Assembly: GCA_033064195.1 (NCBI GenBank)
Contig: JARBJD010000268.1
Span: forward strand, 40,118-104,117
DNA from: Blattamonas nauphoetae
Taxonomy: Eukaryota; Preaxostyla; Oxymonadida
DNA: 64,000 bases
Direction: 5' to 3'
Part shown: positions 43,701 to 54,200 of the stretch, in pieces
How the letters are laid out: each line of letters begins with the position of its first letter
How positions within the stretch are numbered: the first letter of the stretch is position 1
The notes under the pieces: generated by a model
What the model was told of the DNA's origin: nothing
Databases searched by the model: none
What the model saw: only the letters and a program-made list of their open reading frames with translations
Made by a program: the position numbers and the translations under genes

Positions 43701-46700
43701 CCTTGATTGAGTATTCTGATCCTGGTGTCAGAGCACGAGAGTTCAATGTCAGTGTTGTTCCATTGTCATCATGGACATTCGATATTGAAACAAGACGAGC
43801 TGGCTCTTCCATGATTGGGATGTCAGGAACAGTGTCTCGAATCAGTTCTGTCGAATCAGCTCCCTTCCTGAACGAACTCACTGTGTACGTCGTACCATAC
43901 ACCAGTTCAGCTTCAGTCAAAGGATAGAGAGTTGCCGATCCCTCCCATTGGTCACTCGGTGTGTTGAAACTCATCTCAATCGTGTGATTCTCTGTGGCTG
44001 ATGCACTCAGCACAACTTTGTATGTTACTCCTTCTTCCAACACTAGACCTGTCATCACGAATCCAATCCTCTTCTTCTCGTTGTCGTATTGTCCCTTAGT
44101 GAACGTAACAAGACGTGTCGGTTCTGCAGGGGTTGAGAAGTCATGGTCCGACTTCTCAATCAGCACAGGTGACGAGTCATTCGTTCGATTCATCTCCTCA
44201 ACTGAGTACGTGTATCCATACAGAAGATCACCAGGGAACGGATAGAGTGATGCTGACAGTATGTTCGATGTATCTGATGTCGCTGTCATCGTGAGAATTG
44301 AGCTGTGCTCCTCATTCGATTCTGGAGTCGCCGTGGGTGTTCCAACAACCTTGATTGAGTATTCTGATCCTGGTGTCAGAGCACGAGAGTTCAATGTCAG
44401 TGTTGTTCCATTGTCACCATCCACTTTCGATATTGAGACAAGACGAGCCGGCTCGTCCATGATTGTGATTACAGGAATAGCTTAGTTATATGGATCACTG
44501 TATTCATAACTGACCCCGAAGTTGCCGAACGAGTACTTCTTCCCATACACCAGTTTAGCTTCTGTCGAAGGATAGAGAACTGCTGATCCTTCCCACTTTC
44601 CATTCGTCTGGTTATAGTCCATATCAATGGAAGGATATTTTGGTGATGCTTTTAAACTAACATAGTATGATTTTGTCTGATCCAAGGCTCGACCTTCCAT
44701 CACAAATGTAACTGTCTTCATCTCGCTGTCATAGTGGCTCACTTTGAACCCAGTCAGACGCAACGGTTCTGTCGGCATGGAGATAACAGTTGTCGAATTC
44801 TCAATCAGCACATCTGAGTTATCACTCTTTCGTTTCATCTCTTTCACCACATAGTCATGCCCATAACGAAGCCGATTATCAGCAAAAGGATAGACTGTCA
44901 CATAATCAGAAGTGTAGGTGGCTTGCTGTGCAGTCACAGTGAACGTGGTGTTGTGCTCCTCATTCGATCCTGACTCTCTGGGAGTTCCACTCACTTCCAT
45001 CAAGTAATCTGACCCTGGTGTCAGAACGCGAGTGGTCAGATTCAGTGTGAGTCTATATTGACTTGCCGCCGTCCAAATCCTCGTGAGACGGGCTGGTTCG
45101 GGTATGATTTCAATGTCTTGGAGAGTGTCTCGAGGTAATTCTATCGGATCGGTTCCGCTCCTGAATGAATACACTGTGTATTTTTTGCCATACATCAGTT
45201 TAGCGTCAAACGAAGGATAGAGCACTGCTGATCCCTCCCACTTCCCATTCGTTGTGCTGTATTTCATATCAATCGTGTGATTCACGCTGGCTGACGCACT
45301 CAGCCCAACTTTGTAAGTTGCTTTTGGATCCAAACGCATCCCGGTCAGGTTGAAGTACACAACCTTCTTTTGTTCGTCGTATCTATCAAGCAGGAACGAG
45401 GTGAGTGCGGGCGGCTCTGGAGGAGTGGTGAAAGTGACCTTGCCTGCAATCGCGACTTCTTGTTCCGTTGGTTCATCTTCGGGAATCCAAAGAACTTTCG
45501 TCACTTCGTATTCTGTCGCCCATTTCAGTCTCCATTCTGCTGATTCTGGAGAGAGAGGTGCTGTTGCTGTCAGAGCTGTCGTCCATTCGGACCAACTGAG
45601 TGTGATGTTCAACTCACTTCCTCCGTTCTCAACAAGCATCGAATAGCTTCCTCTGCCCAGATGTGTCCCTCTCAACACAATCGTTGTTGTTGTTAAGTCA
45701 TTCAGTGTGGCGGCAGCTCTCCGAACAGTTGGCTGAAAGAATTGAGCGGTCGCCAATGCTGTCTTGTGATGCTTGTATGTTGCACTCGGAAGAACCCCGT
45801 TTTTTCCAGACGTGACGACGACTGTTCCGATGGTCGACTTGGTTGATTGTGTTCCAAACACGACATGGACGAGTCGAGGAACAATCGATCCATTCAGCAG
45901 CACTCCCATCGTTCCACTGATCTCTTGATCAGACTCAACTGTCACGGTCGCTTTGTCTCCATTTCTCGAGACACTCACAGAGTTGATTGTGGGTGTTGAG
46001 CTGATCTGCGGGATAAGAGTGTTGTCTGATTGTTTATCTTCTTTGAAATACACATTGTCTTCACCTGATGTAGAGTCACAGAAATGGAACATGTCTGGTG
46101 TGATTTGGGATGATGCATTGTAAGAGAAATACACGTCCTTTCCGCTTGGATCATTTGTGCTGGAACATTCTCTGAAAACACAGGAGAAGAGAGACAACGC
46201 TACCGCGGTGTAGAGTGTGAGAGCTCCAGAATGGTGTTCCGCAGAACAGTTGACGAACGAACAGTACGCAACTGTGACATCTTCGGAGCTGATGTAAAGA
46301 GCACCGTCCGTAGACGCGTAGGAACTGTCAAAGAAACAGTGATCGATCAACGCGGATTGTACTCGGCGAACAGATAGACTTCCAGCGCTGTTGAATTTGG
46401 TCTGAAAGTCCAGGTAACAATCAGTGAAAGAGGAGCCAGTGACGGAGATCGGGCCTGGATCGTTGGTCAAAGTTCCGAAGAAAACGGCGCCACCCATATC
46501 ATCTTCCAACAAGCATCTGCAGTTGTGGAAGAAGCAGGATGTGATTGCGAGCGACGACGATGTTTGGGACAGACTGATCGCTGCCCCTCCTCCAAAAGAG
46601 ATCCAAGCTCCTGTTCCGTTGATGTCTGGATCGACGGTGACTGAGGCTGACATGTCTTTGAATGTGCAGAGAGTGAATATGACTGATGTGGCTTCTGAGT

Positions 46701-47730
46701 TGAAGTCTATTGCGAATCGACCAAGAGTTGACTGTGTTCGGTTCTGGAATGAGTAGTCATACACTCTGTTCGATTGGCGGATGCACGACGAGAAGGAGGT
46801 GTTCAGGCACATCACATTCCCTCCCAAGTTCGGCGACATCATTCCTGTCCCGCTGTCGTGGTTCGTGCTCTTCTGAACGCAACTCCCAACCACTCGCTGA
46901 CACAATTCACTCCCAAACAGCTGCTGTCCAAGTGGGAAGGAAGAAGAGCATGACATGTTCACTAAACTGCTTTCGAGGAGACTCGTTTCCACATCCATCG
47001 AACAGTCGAAGACAGGACGAGAGTGGAACGTGAAAAGAGGACCAGTCCCAAGTTGAAAGTGTTGGTTGGTCATCGAAAGTCCAACTCCACTAATCGACAG
47101 GTGTTGATGTGATTCATTGTCTGACATGTCATCATTCTTCATTTGCAATCCGATAGGATTCAAATGTGGGTGTTGAGACGTTCCCACAAGTGGAAGAACG
47201 AGATTCGATGTCGATTTGTGGGAGCTTCGCATAATCTGGATTTGGCACCCGTGTCCATCCAAGTCACCCGTCACAATGAACGGTGAGCATTCCATGTTTG
47301 AAATGATCTCGCTTTCGACGATTGTCAAATCAGACGACGAAATCACACACGCTGAGCATCCAGCTTGTTCCACATCCAGACACCACGATGTCATCCACAG
47401 TGTGCTGTTCTGCACATCTAGCAACCACAGCTTGGGAGGGTTGCCAACATTGCTATCATGCACGGTGTTTGGCTTCAGAGATGTGATCAACGATTTCGGG
47501 TTCTCTTCAGCAATTGATAGTCGGGTCATGTTTCCACGCAAATCCATCCGACACGATATGATCTCAAATGATTCTGTCGAAAACCATCCTGATTCAAACT
47601 GGATTACTGTTTGTTCAGAGGTTCGATCATTCCAGTTTCGGTTCGATTGTTCAGCAAATCCGGTCTTAAAATCCCGGCGAACAGCATCCAGAGGGTGAGC
47701 GAATCGTAATAGCGTGATTATGATGATCAT
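40744..47730 (-). pseudogene. Beta-helix / Ig-like repeat / TM / pseudokinase receptor-like gene with one in-frame TAA
   Basis: One frame of 2329 codons from MIIIITLLRFAHPLDAV (signal peptide) to ...HQNKLASKTN, interrupted only by TAA at 44484-44482. Order: unique N-domain; beta-helix with GGA motifs (46700-46180; SSFTDCYLD, CFFHNCRC); at least eight ~100-residue repeats with EPARL.SI..., Y.VKVVGTP and LYGYTYSVEEM signatures (45700-42850). Then a second beta-helix block FYVDTETGTDTAFCGDETRPC (42820-42000), TM WWLPLVIILVCLSVLLIIVA with WRRKQKK (41700-41620), and a pseudokinase tail. That tail has LSSHWVFFD for HRD, LNRVCLK for DFG, an intact APE (QRWMAPE), VFSLGLVLWEIETGLVPFGE and ASQRPSL. The stop aligns within a repeat boundary with no gap, so it looks like a point nonsense change; a 30-nt GT-AG window covering it is an alternative. 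It is the most complete family member here. Confidence 0.8.
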
Positions 47731-48238
47731 CGAAAATTAAACGAGTATCGAACGAAGATGGAGAAGTGATCGGAAGTTTGGACACCCATAGTTTGAGACT
47801 AATCAAGCTGAATTAACTTTGATGGAAGATTAGGATCGAAAAGCGAAGAATAATTTGATTGTCCTTTCTCAAACCTATTTCATGACTGAACATTCTGCTT
47901 CGTCCATTCGATATGTTCTCGTGGTGATCGAAACCCCATATTAAGGAACACCAAACAACCGTGATGCCATCATCTGACAGTATCCATGTGTCTCTGCTAA
48001 TTCTCAATATCCCCTCACAGATCCTGAATACAAACCATTCTTATTGCTTTTGCTTTGGCAGACATCAGTGATCCAAGGATACAGGGGATTTTCACCTCAC
48101 ACACTATTAAGGGAGACAGTTTCCACTGACATTCTCATACTCTCGCTTTATCAAAAACCGAACAACTATATTGTGGCTAACTGTCCATTTATGAAGTGAC
48201 TGAACGGAAAGGGCGGAGCACTCGATGCTTACTTTCTT
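47731..48238. other. Upstream region of the receptor gene
   Basis: No ORF of substance. It presumably holds the promoter of the gene starting at 47730; no conserved element was identified by eye against the other receptor genes. Confidence 0.4.
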
Positions 48239-48870
48239 TTAGATGATTTCGGTTTGCTCGCTTTTTGTGCGATTTTCATGCCTTCTCTCCTGTAATTCCT
48301 CCCAAAAACAAATTTTTTGTTGGTCCGTGCGGGCCACGAAACCATGAGATTCCTGATGCATCATGATCCCTCCAGCCTTCCAGGCTGCGGTTACTTGAAC
48401 TGATCCCGAACACTGGTGATAGGCTGAGACAATATGGGCCAGTATTTTGGCGAAAGAATCAGATGTTGATAGTCGTCGATTATCGGCGATAATCTGTTTC
48501 CAGCGGGCAAATATACCTAGATCCAAGGGCTGAAGGAGGTGGGTCGCGTTAGGAGGAAAGACGTAAAGATCAACCCCATGATCAGCAACGAATGAGCGAA
48601 TTGTTTCAGTGGTATGAATTTTACAGCCATCTAAGAGTGGAAGTGCCCTTCTATCGTTGTTTTGACACTCTTTTCTTTTTCTTTGTATCTCAGGAACCAG
48701 AATTACTTCCAGAAAGTCACGAAATATTGCAGAATCCACCCATTGACTGGCATTGTCCGTGATCTCACAGTCCCGCCCGATCAAAACACCATACGAAGCT
48801 AATTCTTCCTGATTGAATTTCCCTGCGGTAGTAGTGATATAGGCGAATGTGGAACCACGTTGGCAAAGAC
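48239..48870 (-). pseudogene. 3' fragment of a second DDE_1 (pogo/jerky-type) transposase
   Basis: The frame from about 48870 reads QRGSTFAYITTTAGKFNQEE, then ...DCEITDNASQW. The DDE_1 half-core follows: LPLLDGCKIHTTETI (second Asp), VDLYVFPPNATHLLQPLDLG (third Asp region) and IFARWKQII. The N-terminal HTH and first Asp are missing, and a TAG blocks the frame just upstream. It is not the same family as the transposase at 22955 (different spacing and sequence). No TIR was found, so this is a dead remnant. Confidence 0.7.
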
Positions 48871-48989
48871 ACCACTACTATAGCTTTTTCTCCATGCCGA
48901 TTGACAATTCAGAAAATACTTGGAGTAAAAGTCATTTTCATTTCAGAAAGTTGTCAATCTTAGAGAAATATTCTCTTCCAGAGTTCAGT

Positions 48990-49305
48990 TACTTCAAACT
49001 TTCAAGTTGAAGCAAAAAAATCGAAAATTTTCAAAAATGCAAAAACCTTGATTTTGGCGGAAGCTGGTGTATTTTTTCAAGGTTCCGAAGGTTGCGACCC
49101 TTCTCATCGGTCCCTTTTAGACCGGCATCGGAACTCATTTTTATCGGTTTGAGTTCCGGAGATGTACGTTGGTCTTGCCAAGGGCCTAGACCATGCCAAA
49201 GGGCAGTGATATGTGAAATTAAATGCTTCCGCCAGGAATTGAACCTAGGACCTTCAGCTTTGTAGTAGTAGTGCGTGCACTCACCATTACCACTAGACTA
49301 TCCGG
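48990..49305 (-). repeat. tRNA-derived (SINE-like) sequence
   Basis: The minus strand from about 49305 holds TAGTCTAGTGG (A-box) and GGTTCAATTCC (B-box) about 55 nt apart, with a T-arm CTAGG/CCTGG. The 7-nt acceptor ends do not pair, so it is not a working tRNA. A ~200-nt unrelated body and an A/T-rich end follow, as in SINEs. Confidence 0.4.
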
Positions 49306-49413
49306 TCCTGAAATTATCCCGAAAAATCAGAAACTTTATACCCGAAAAAAAGACACTATAGCAGATTTAAAATTTGAAAACTTTGTCAAGAAATTCACTA
49401 TATAGCAAAAATG

Positions 49414-49640
49414 CTCCCGTGAAAAAGTCATGCTTTTTAACGAGGGTAACAAGTGGCCAAGAATTAAGATCTAGCAGATCGCTCCCGTGAAATAGTCATG
49501 CTTTTTAACGGGGGTAAAATGTTAAAACGGAAAATCTAACTTATTTTGAAAAAATCGCTGACGAGAAAAAGTCATGCTTTTTAACGAGGGTAAAAAAGTC
49601 GTTCCCGTGATAAATCCATGCTTTTTTAACGAGGGTAGAT
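49414..49640. repeat. Four copies of a ~32-bp hairpin repeat
   Basis: Copies start at 49414, 49482, 49558 and 49602, with consensus CTCCCGTGAAAAAG then TCATGCTTTTTAACGAGGGT. Each can fold as CCCGT.AAAAAG / CTTTTT.ACG.GGG. Spacing is irregular (68, 76, 44 bp). Confidence 0.8.
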
Positions 49641-49719
49641 AGGTAGACGATAAAAGGAATATATAGCAGATCTGAACATTCGAGGATATAAAGCACAGGT
49701 CGAAACTAACATTTTCAGG

Positions 49720-49795
49720 AGCTAGTAGCTCAGTGGGTATGTTCCAGTGTCCACCCGTTTCTAGGGGTGGTTCGATTCAGGCGAGGGCAATCTTA
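49720..49795 (+). repeat. Second tRNA-like head followed by A/T-rich tail
   Basis: TAGCTCAGTGGG (A-box) and GGTTCGATTC (B-box), then a run of AATTTCAAAA-type repeats to 49950. The T-stem and acceptor do not pair well. It reads as a degenerate tRNA or SINE head, not a gene. Confidence 0.4.
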
Positions 49796-49799
49796 ATTT

Positions 49800-49955
49800 C
49801 AAAAAAATGAAAAAGTTTCAAAATGCCAAAACAATTTCAAAATTTAAAAAATTCAAAATTCAAAAATTTCAAAAAATGCTTCGGAAAATTTCAAAATTCA
49901 AAATTCAAAAATTCAAAATTCAAAAATTCAAAATTCAAAATTCAAAATATCCAAA
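49800..49955. repeat. Low-complexity TTCAAAA repeats
   Basis: Irregular tandem AAAATTCAAAATTC units; no coding or structural role seen. Confidence 0.85.
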
Positions 49956-49968
49956 AGTTGAGTATGAA

Positions 49969-50640
49969 ACCTCGACGTAATTTCCCTTGATACTCAGGCA
50001 AAATGGTGCCCTCGTGGCTAATGCGTAGAACGAATTGAAGGTTGGATTGGAGCGGGACGAGCTGGGAGGCTGTCCCCGGGGGTTCACTGTGGGCATCACT
50101 TGAATGTGACCGTAAATCATGCCCCCCCAATACCATAGCCCTTCAAGGAATTCGCCAGCAGTAGTCATTGAGTAGGATCATGATAGAGTGATCCTCAAAG
50201 GAGTATCGGGTTGTCCTACGGTACAATCATACAAAAACTTGATAAAGGAAATGATGAACGATTGAACGATGAAGGCTTGAATGATTGAATTTCAAGTTGA
50301 AAAATGATACCTCGACGTAATTTCCCTTGATGCTCAGGCAAAATGGTGCCCTCGTGACTAATGCGTAGAACGAATTGAAGGTTGAATTGGAGACGGTGGA
50401 TTTCTAGGAATCCGCCCCGGGGTTCATGTTGGATTCAGATTCTCTACAGAGAGTTTGACCGTAAATCATGCCCACCCAAGACTTAACCCTTCAAGGAATT
50501 CGCCAGCAGTAGTCATTGAGTAGGATCATGATAGATTGATCCCCAAAGGAGTATCGGGTTGTCTCATGGTACAATCATACAAACTTGAATGAATGATTGA
50601 ATGATGAAGGCTTGAATGATGAATGATGAATTGAATGAAA
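49969..50640. repeat. Two tandem copies of a ~340-bp unit
   Basis: Copy 1 49969-50308, copy 2 50309-~50640, both starting ACCTCGACGTAATTTCCC. Each carries ATGGTGCCCTCGTG, CCGTAAATCATGCCC, CAAGGAATTCGCCAGCAG and CGGGTTGTC. Divergence lies in one ~60-bp block (GAGCTGGGAGG... vs GGTGGATTTCTAGG...). It sits just outside the first Polinton gene and may be part of the Polinton terminal region. Confidence 0.8.
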
Positions 50641-50819
50641 GAATGAAGAAACTGAAAGCATGCACTGCAAAGAAGGAAGAAACAAAAAAGAAAGAACAAA
50701 AAAGAAAGAAGCAAGATGAAAGCTGGCACAACAAGGAACAAGAAATAAAAAGTTCCAACACCTCACTTCACATTTCATTTATGTTTTTTATTTTTTTTTG
50801 ATTTTTTAATTTGTATTAA

Positions 50820-51209
50820 ATGAAAACAGTGAATACTACATACGAACGACGTCGAACAGATGCCAAGCAAGCTTTAATTCAGTCAATGAAAGAAGAGAAC
50901 TGTGAACTTGTCTCTGAGTATGTCAGACATAATATCCCAGTCATCTATGTTCATGAAGGTGGTGAGTGGAGGATAAAACCAAAGTTGTGGAAACAAGGAA
51001 ACAGACCACACATGTCACAACGTCGACACTACACTCAATCATTTGTGGAGAATGAACTGAGGAAGTACAACTGTGAGCTCGTTGGTGAGTACAAGCAGGT
51101 TCTGACTCCATTCACATATCGAGAAATTGGTGGATCTGAAGTCTTCAAAGTGCGACTAGATTCCTGGCTAAAGGCAAAGAAGAAGCCACATTTGAGGAAG
51201 CCAAAATAA
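50820..51209 (+). CDS. Small protein with two internal ~50-aa repeats
   Basis: 129 aa from the ATG right after TTTGTATTAA. Two repeats: ...NCELVSEYVRHNIPVIYVHEG...KPKLWKQGNRPH and ...NCELVGEYKQVLTPFTYREIG...LDSWLKAKKKPH. The shared pattern is NCELV.EY, then a beta-rich stretch, then W and (R/K)PH. Strongly basic (Arg/Lys-rich), so nucleic acid binding is possible. Not recognised. It precedes the polymerase by 43 bp and has its own T-rich leader. Confidence 0.6.
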   Translation: MKTVNTTYERRRTDAKQALIQSMKEENCELVSEYVRHNIPVIYVHEGGEWRIKPKLWKQGNRPHMSQRRHYTQSFVENELRKYNCELVGEYKQVLTPFTYREIGGSEVFKVRLDSWLKAKKKPHLRKPK

Positions 51210-51217
51210 TCACTCAA

Positions 51218-51252
51218 CTTTTTTTATTTTTAATTTTTTTAATTCGTAGTAA
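51218..51252 (+). promoter_or_regulatory. T-rich leader before the polymerase ATG
   Basis: TTTTTTTATTTTTAATTTTT followed by AATTCGTAGTAA-ATG. It is the clearest example of the leader shared by 50820, 55683, 58631, 60904, 61528, 61874 and 62205. Confidence 0.65.
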
Positions 51253-54200
51253 ATGACACAACTCTGGAAAGTGAAGGAACAAATCAGAGAGGTTAGAGAA
51301 CTATTTCCAAACACTCAATTCGCATTTACTGATGGTCGAACATACAAACCTGACAGCCCATACAAGCAACATCACTATTCATTTCTCCTGGCAATGCTTC
51401 AACACCCAGATGTTGGATATCGAAATCCTAATCCAACAGCATATCTCAATATCAATTTAATTCCAAAATTCCTTCAAGAAGTTAGAAACCAACGACAAAT
51501 GGAACAAGCTCAATTCATTCAGAAACAGAATGAAACAAACAACAATGCAATGATGAATGATGAGGATAAAAACGTAATCATCATTGACATGAAAGCAAAT
51601 CCAAGAGTGAACGAAACTGAATTGAAAAAGCAAGTGTTCAAGATCACTAGGAAACTAAAGTCGATTGAAGAGAAGCTGATGGATCATTGGATGAAGAATC
51701 TGTTGATCATTCAGAAGAAGAATGAACAAATGGAAACAAGAAAAGTGAAGCAGTTTGATGGATTCAATGAATGCATCTTACTTGCTGAACCAAGAGACAA
51801 ACTTGCTTTCAATGAATGTTTGACCAATGCACGAAAGAAGTTCAAGAAGAATGAAGTCGAGAAGGTTGAAGACAATGGAAAACCTTATCAGCTGTACTTC
51901 CACAATCATCTGAAGAATGTTGAGGAAATCACAACCTCCATCAAAACAGTGTATGAAAAAGAGAAGGATCGACCATTCAAGATCAGTCTTGACTTCGGAA
52001 AGATTGTTGAGAGAAAAGACAAAGATGAGACACTGTACAATGATTTCAGACCAGAACTGGAGAACACATCTAAGAGCTTTCCAACAGTGATAAGAAGTGA
52101 AGCAGACATCACTGAGTATTCTAAATATGCGATCAATCTAATCAAAGAGTCACAAGAGAGAACACTGATGGACACAAAGACAATGTTCATCGCCTTCCAT
52201 TCGATTCTTGTTGCAGTTTACAGATTCCCAGTTGCTGGAAAAGCTAATGCCATTCTCACTGAACACATAAAAACATACAACGTTCGGTACGTCGATTCTG
52301 AGTACAATATCTGCTTCTTTCAAGCACTATCATTCCTCACTCTTCCTGAGGTTCCAAAGAAGAAAATCTCAATCAATATGAGGAACAGTGAAGCCTACAG
52401 ATTGTTTGCACAATGGATGAAGCTTTCACATCTGAAGTCTCGACAATTGACACCACATCTTCAGAAGTATCCTGGATTTGATATTGCATGTGATATTGAG
52501 AAAGCAATGATTGAATTCAACATTACCGTCCACATTTATGAATACGACGAAGACAAGAAGCGATATTTCCTCAGTCAATCGTACATCAACGAGAATGATG
52601 ATGCAAGAGTTCTCCCACTTCTGATGATTCCGCTCACTGCAACTCTCGTTCATGTAATGTACATTATCGATCCTGAGAAAATCACTGGATACAAACTCTG
52701 TCCCTACTGTCAATCGAGAGGATTCCAAGTAAAAGATTCTCACTTCAAGGCTTACTACGAGAAACATCTCAAAGAATGCAAAGAAGTCGATGGAAAACAT
52801 GTGAAGAAGATCTCACTTGATAAAACGCCAAGGCCATATGTACCACACATTCTTAACAACAAGACTCATGATTTTCTGATGGCACACAAAAGACAAGACG
52901 AATTCAAACCAACACAATACTACATCACTTTCGATTTCGAAACAATGGAAGATCTCATTCTTGACAATCTATTCTCAGATGACAACACACAATTGATCTC
53001 TCATCTAAAACCTCTCTCTGTTGCATCAGCAATCAAAACAAAATCAGGCGTTCAATCGATCTACTTTGATCTTCGAGATGGAAAAGACTTTGTGAAGCAA
53101 TGGATCAGAGAACTCTTCAAATATGCTGAGACAGTAAGAGAGAACAATCAATATGAAGACCCAGAGATTCCTTCACAAAATGAAGTCAGTGTGATTGGAT
53201 TCAACAGTTCCAGATTTGACATCAATCTCATCTTTCGTGATCTCGTTGACAAGGATTGGAAAGTGGTGAGCTTCCTTGGATCAACAACAAAGTACAAACA
53301 ACTAATGATCAGACATGAGAAATCACAGCAAGTACTTCGGTTCATTGACATGATGTCGTACACCGGACCAATGACATTGGATAATGCAGTCAAAGCCTTC
53401 GGAGGAAACACAACACTTCAGAAATCATTCTTTGCTTACGAATCATTTGATTCATCAGACTACGATACAGTGCTGAGCAAACAAGAACCTTTCTCCAAAT
53501 ATGAATTCTATTCCAGTCTGAACAACAGTGAAATGTCCGACACCGATTACCAACTTTACCTTGATGATTGGAACAAACAAGGATTCAAGAACAGATGGGA
53601 CTATCTAAAATTCTACAACATCAGAGACGTCGAATGTATGATTGCACCTTTGGATAATCTCATTAATTTGAACTTCCAATACAAAGTGGATATGTTGCAC
53701 AATCTCTCTTTATCAGCGAATGCTTCTGCAATCAAGTATGCTTATGCCTACAAAGACTTTGATATTGATGCTGACTACAACGAATGTGACGAATCTGGTC
53801 CAATCAAGATCACCAAACAATACTGGAAATACAAAGTTGAAGGATACAGGTATCAAGACCAGAAAGCTCATCGCAATACTACAGCCAATGTCACTGAAGC
53901 AGACTACGACTGGTTTGTTCAACAGTGCAGGAGAGTGTGCTATATCTGCAAGTGTCACTTCACACAAGCAATCAAACCAACATTGGATAGACTCGACAAT
54001 GCAAAAGGACATTCTAAAGAGAATGTGAAGATCTGCTGTGACTACTGCAACACTTACAAGTCAGACCATGATGAACATCTCACAAGATTGAGAATTCAAT
54101 TAAAGAAAAACTGCATCTGGAAATCACTTCCAATGACTCTGACACACGAGCAGACCTATCACAAACTGAGAGCAGCAGTTACTGGTGGACTATCGAATGT

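Noticed and set aside
49215-49305. Functional tRNA gene
   Set aside because: Acceptor halves do not pair and no clear anticodon arm is formed, although A- and B-boxes are present.
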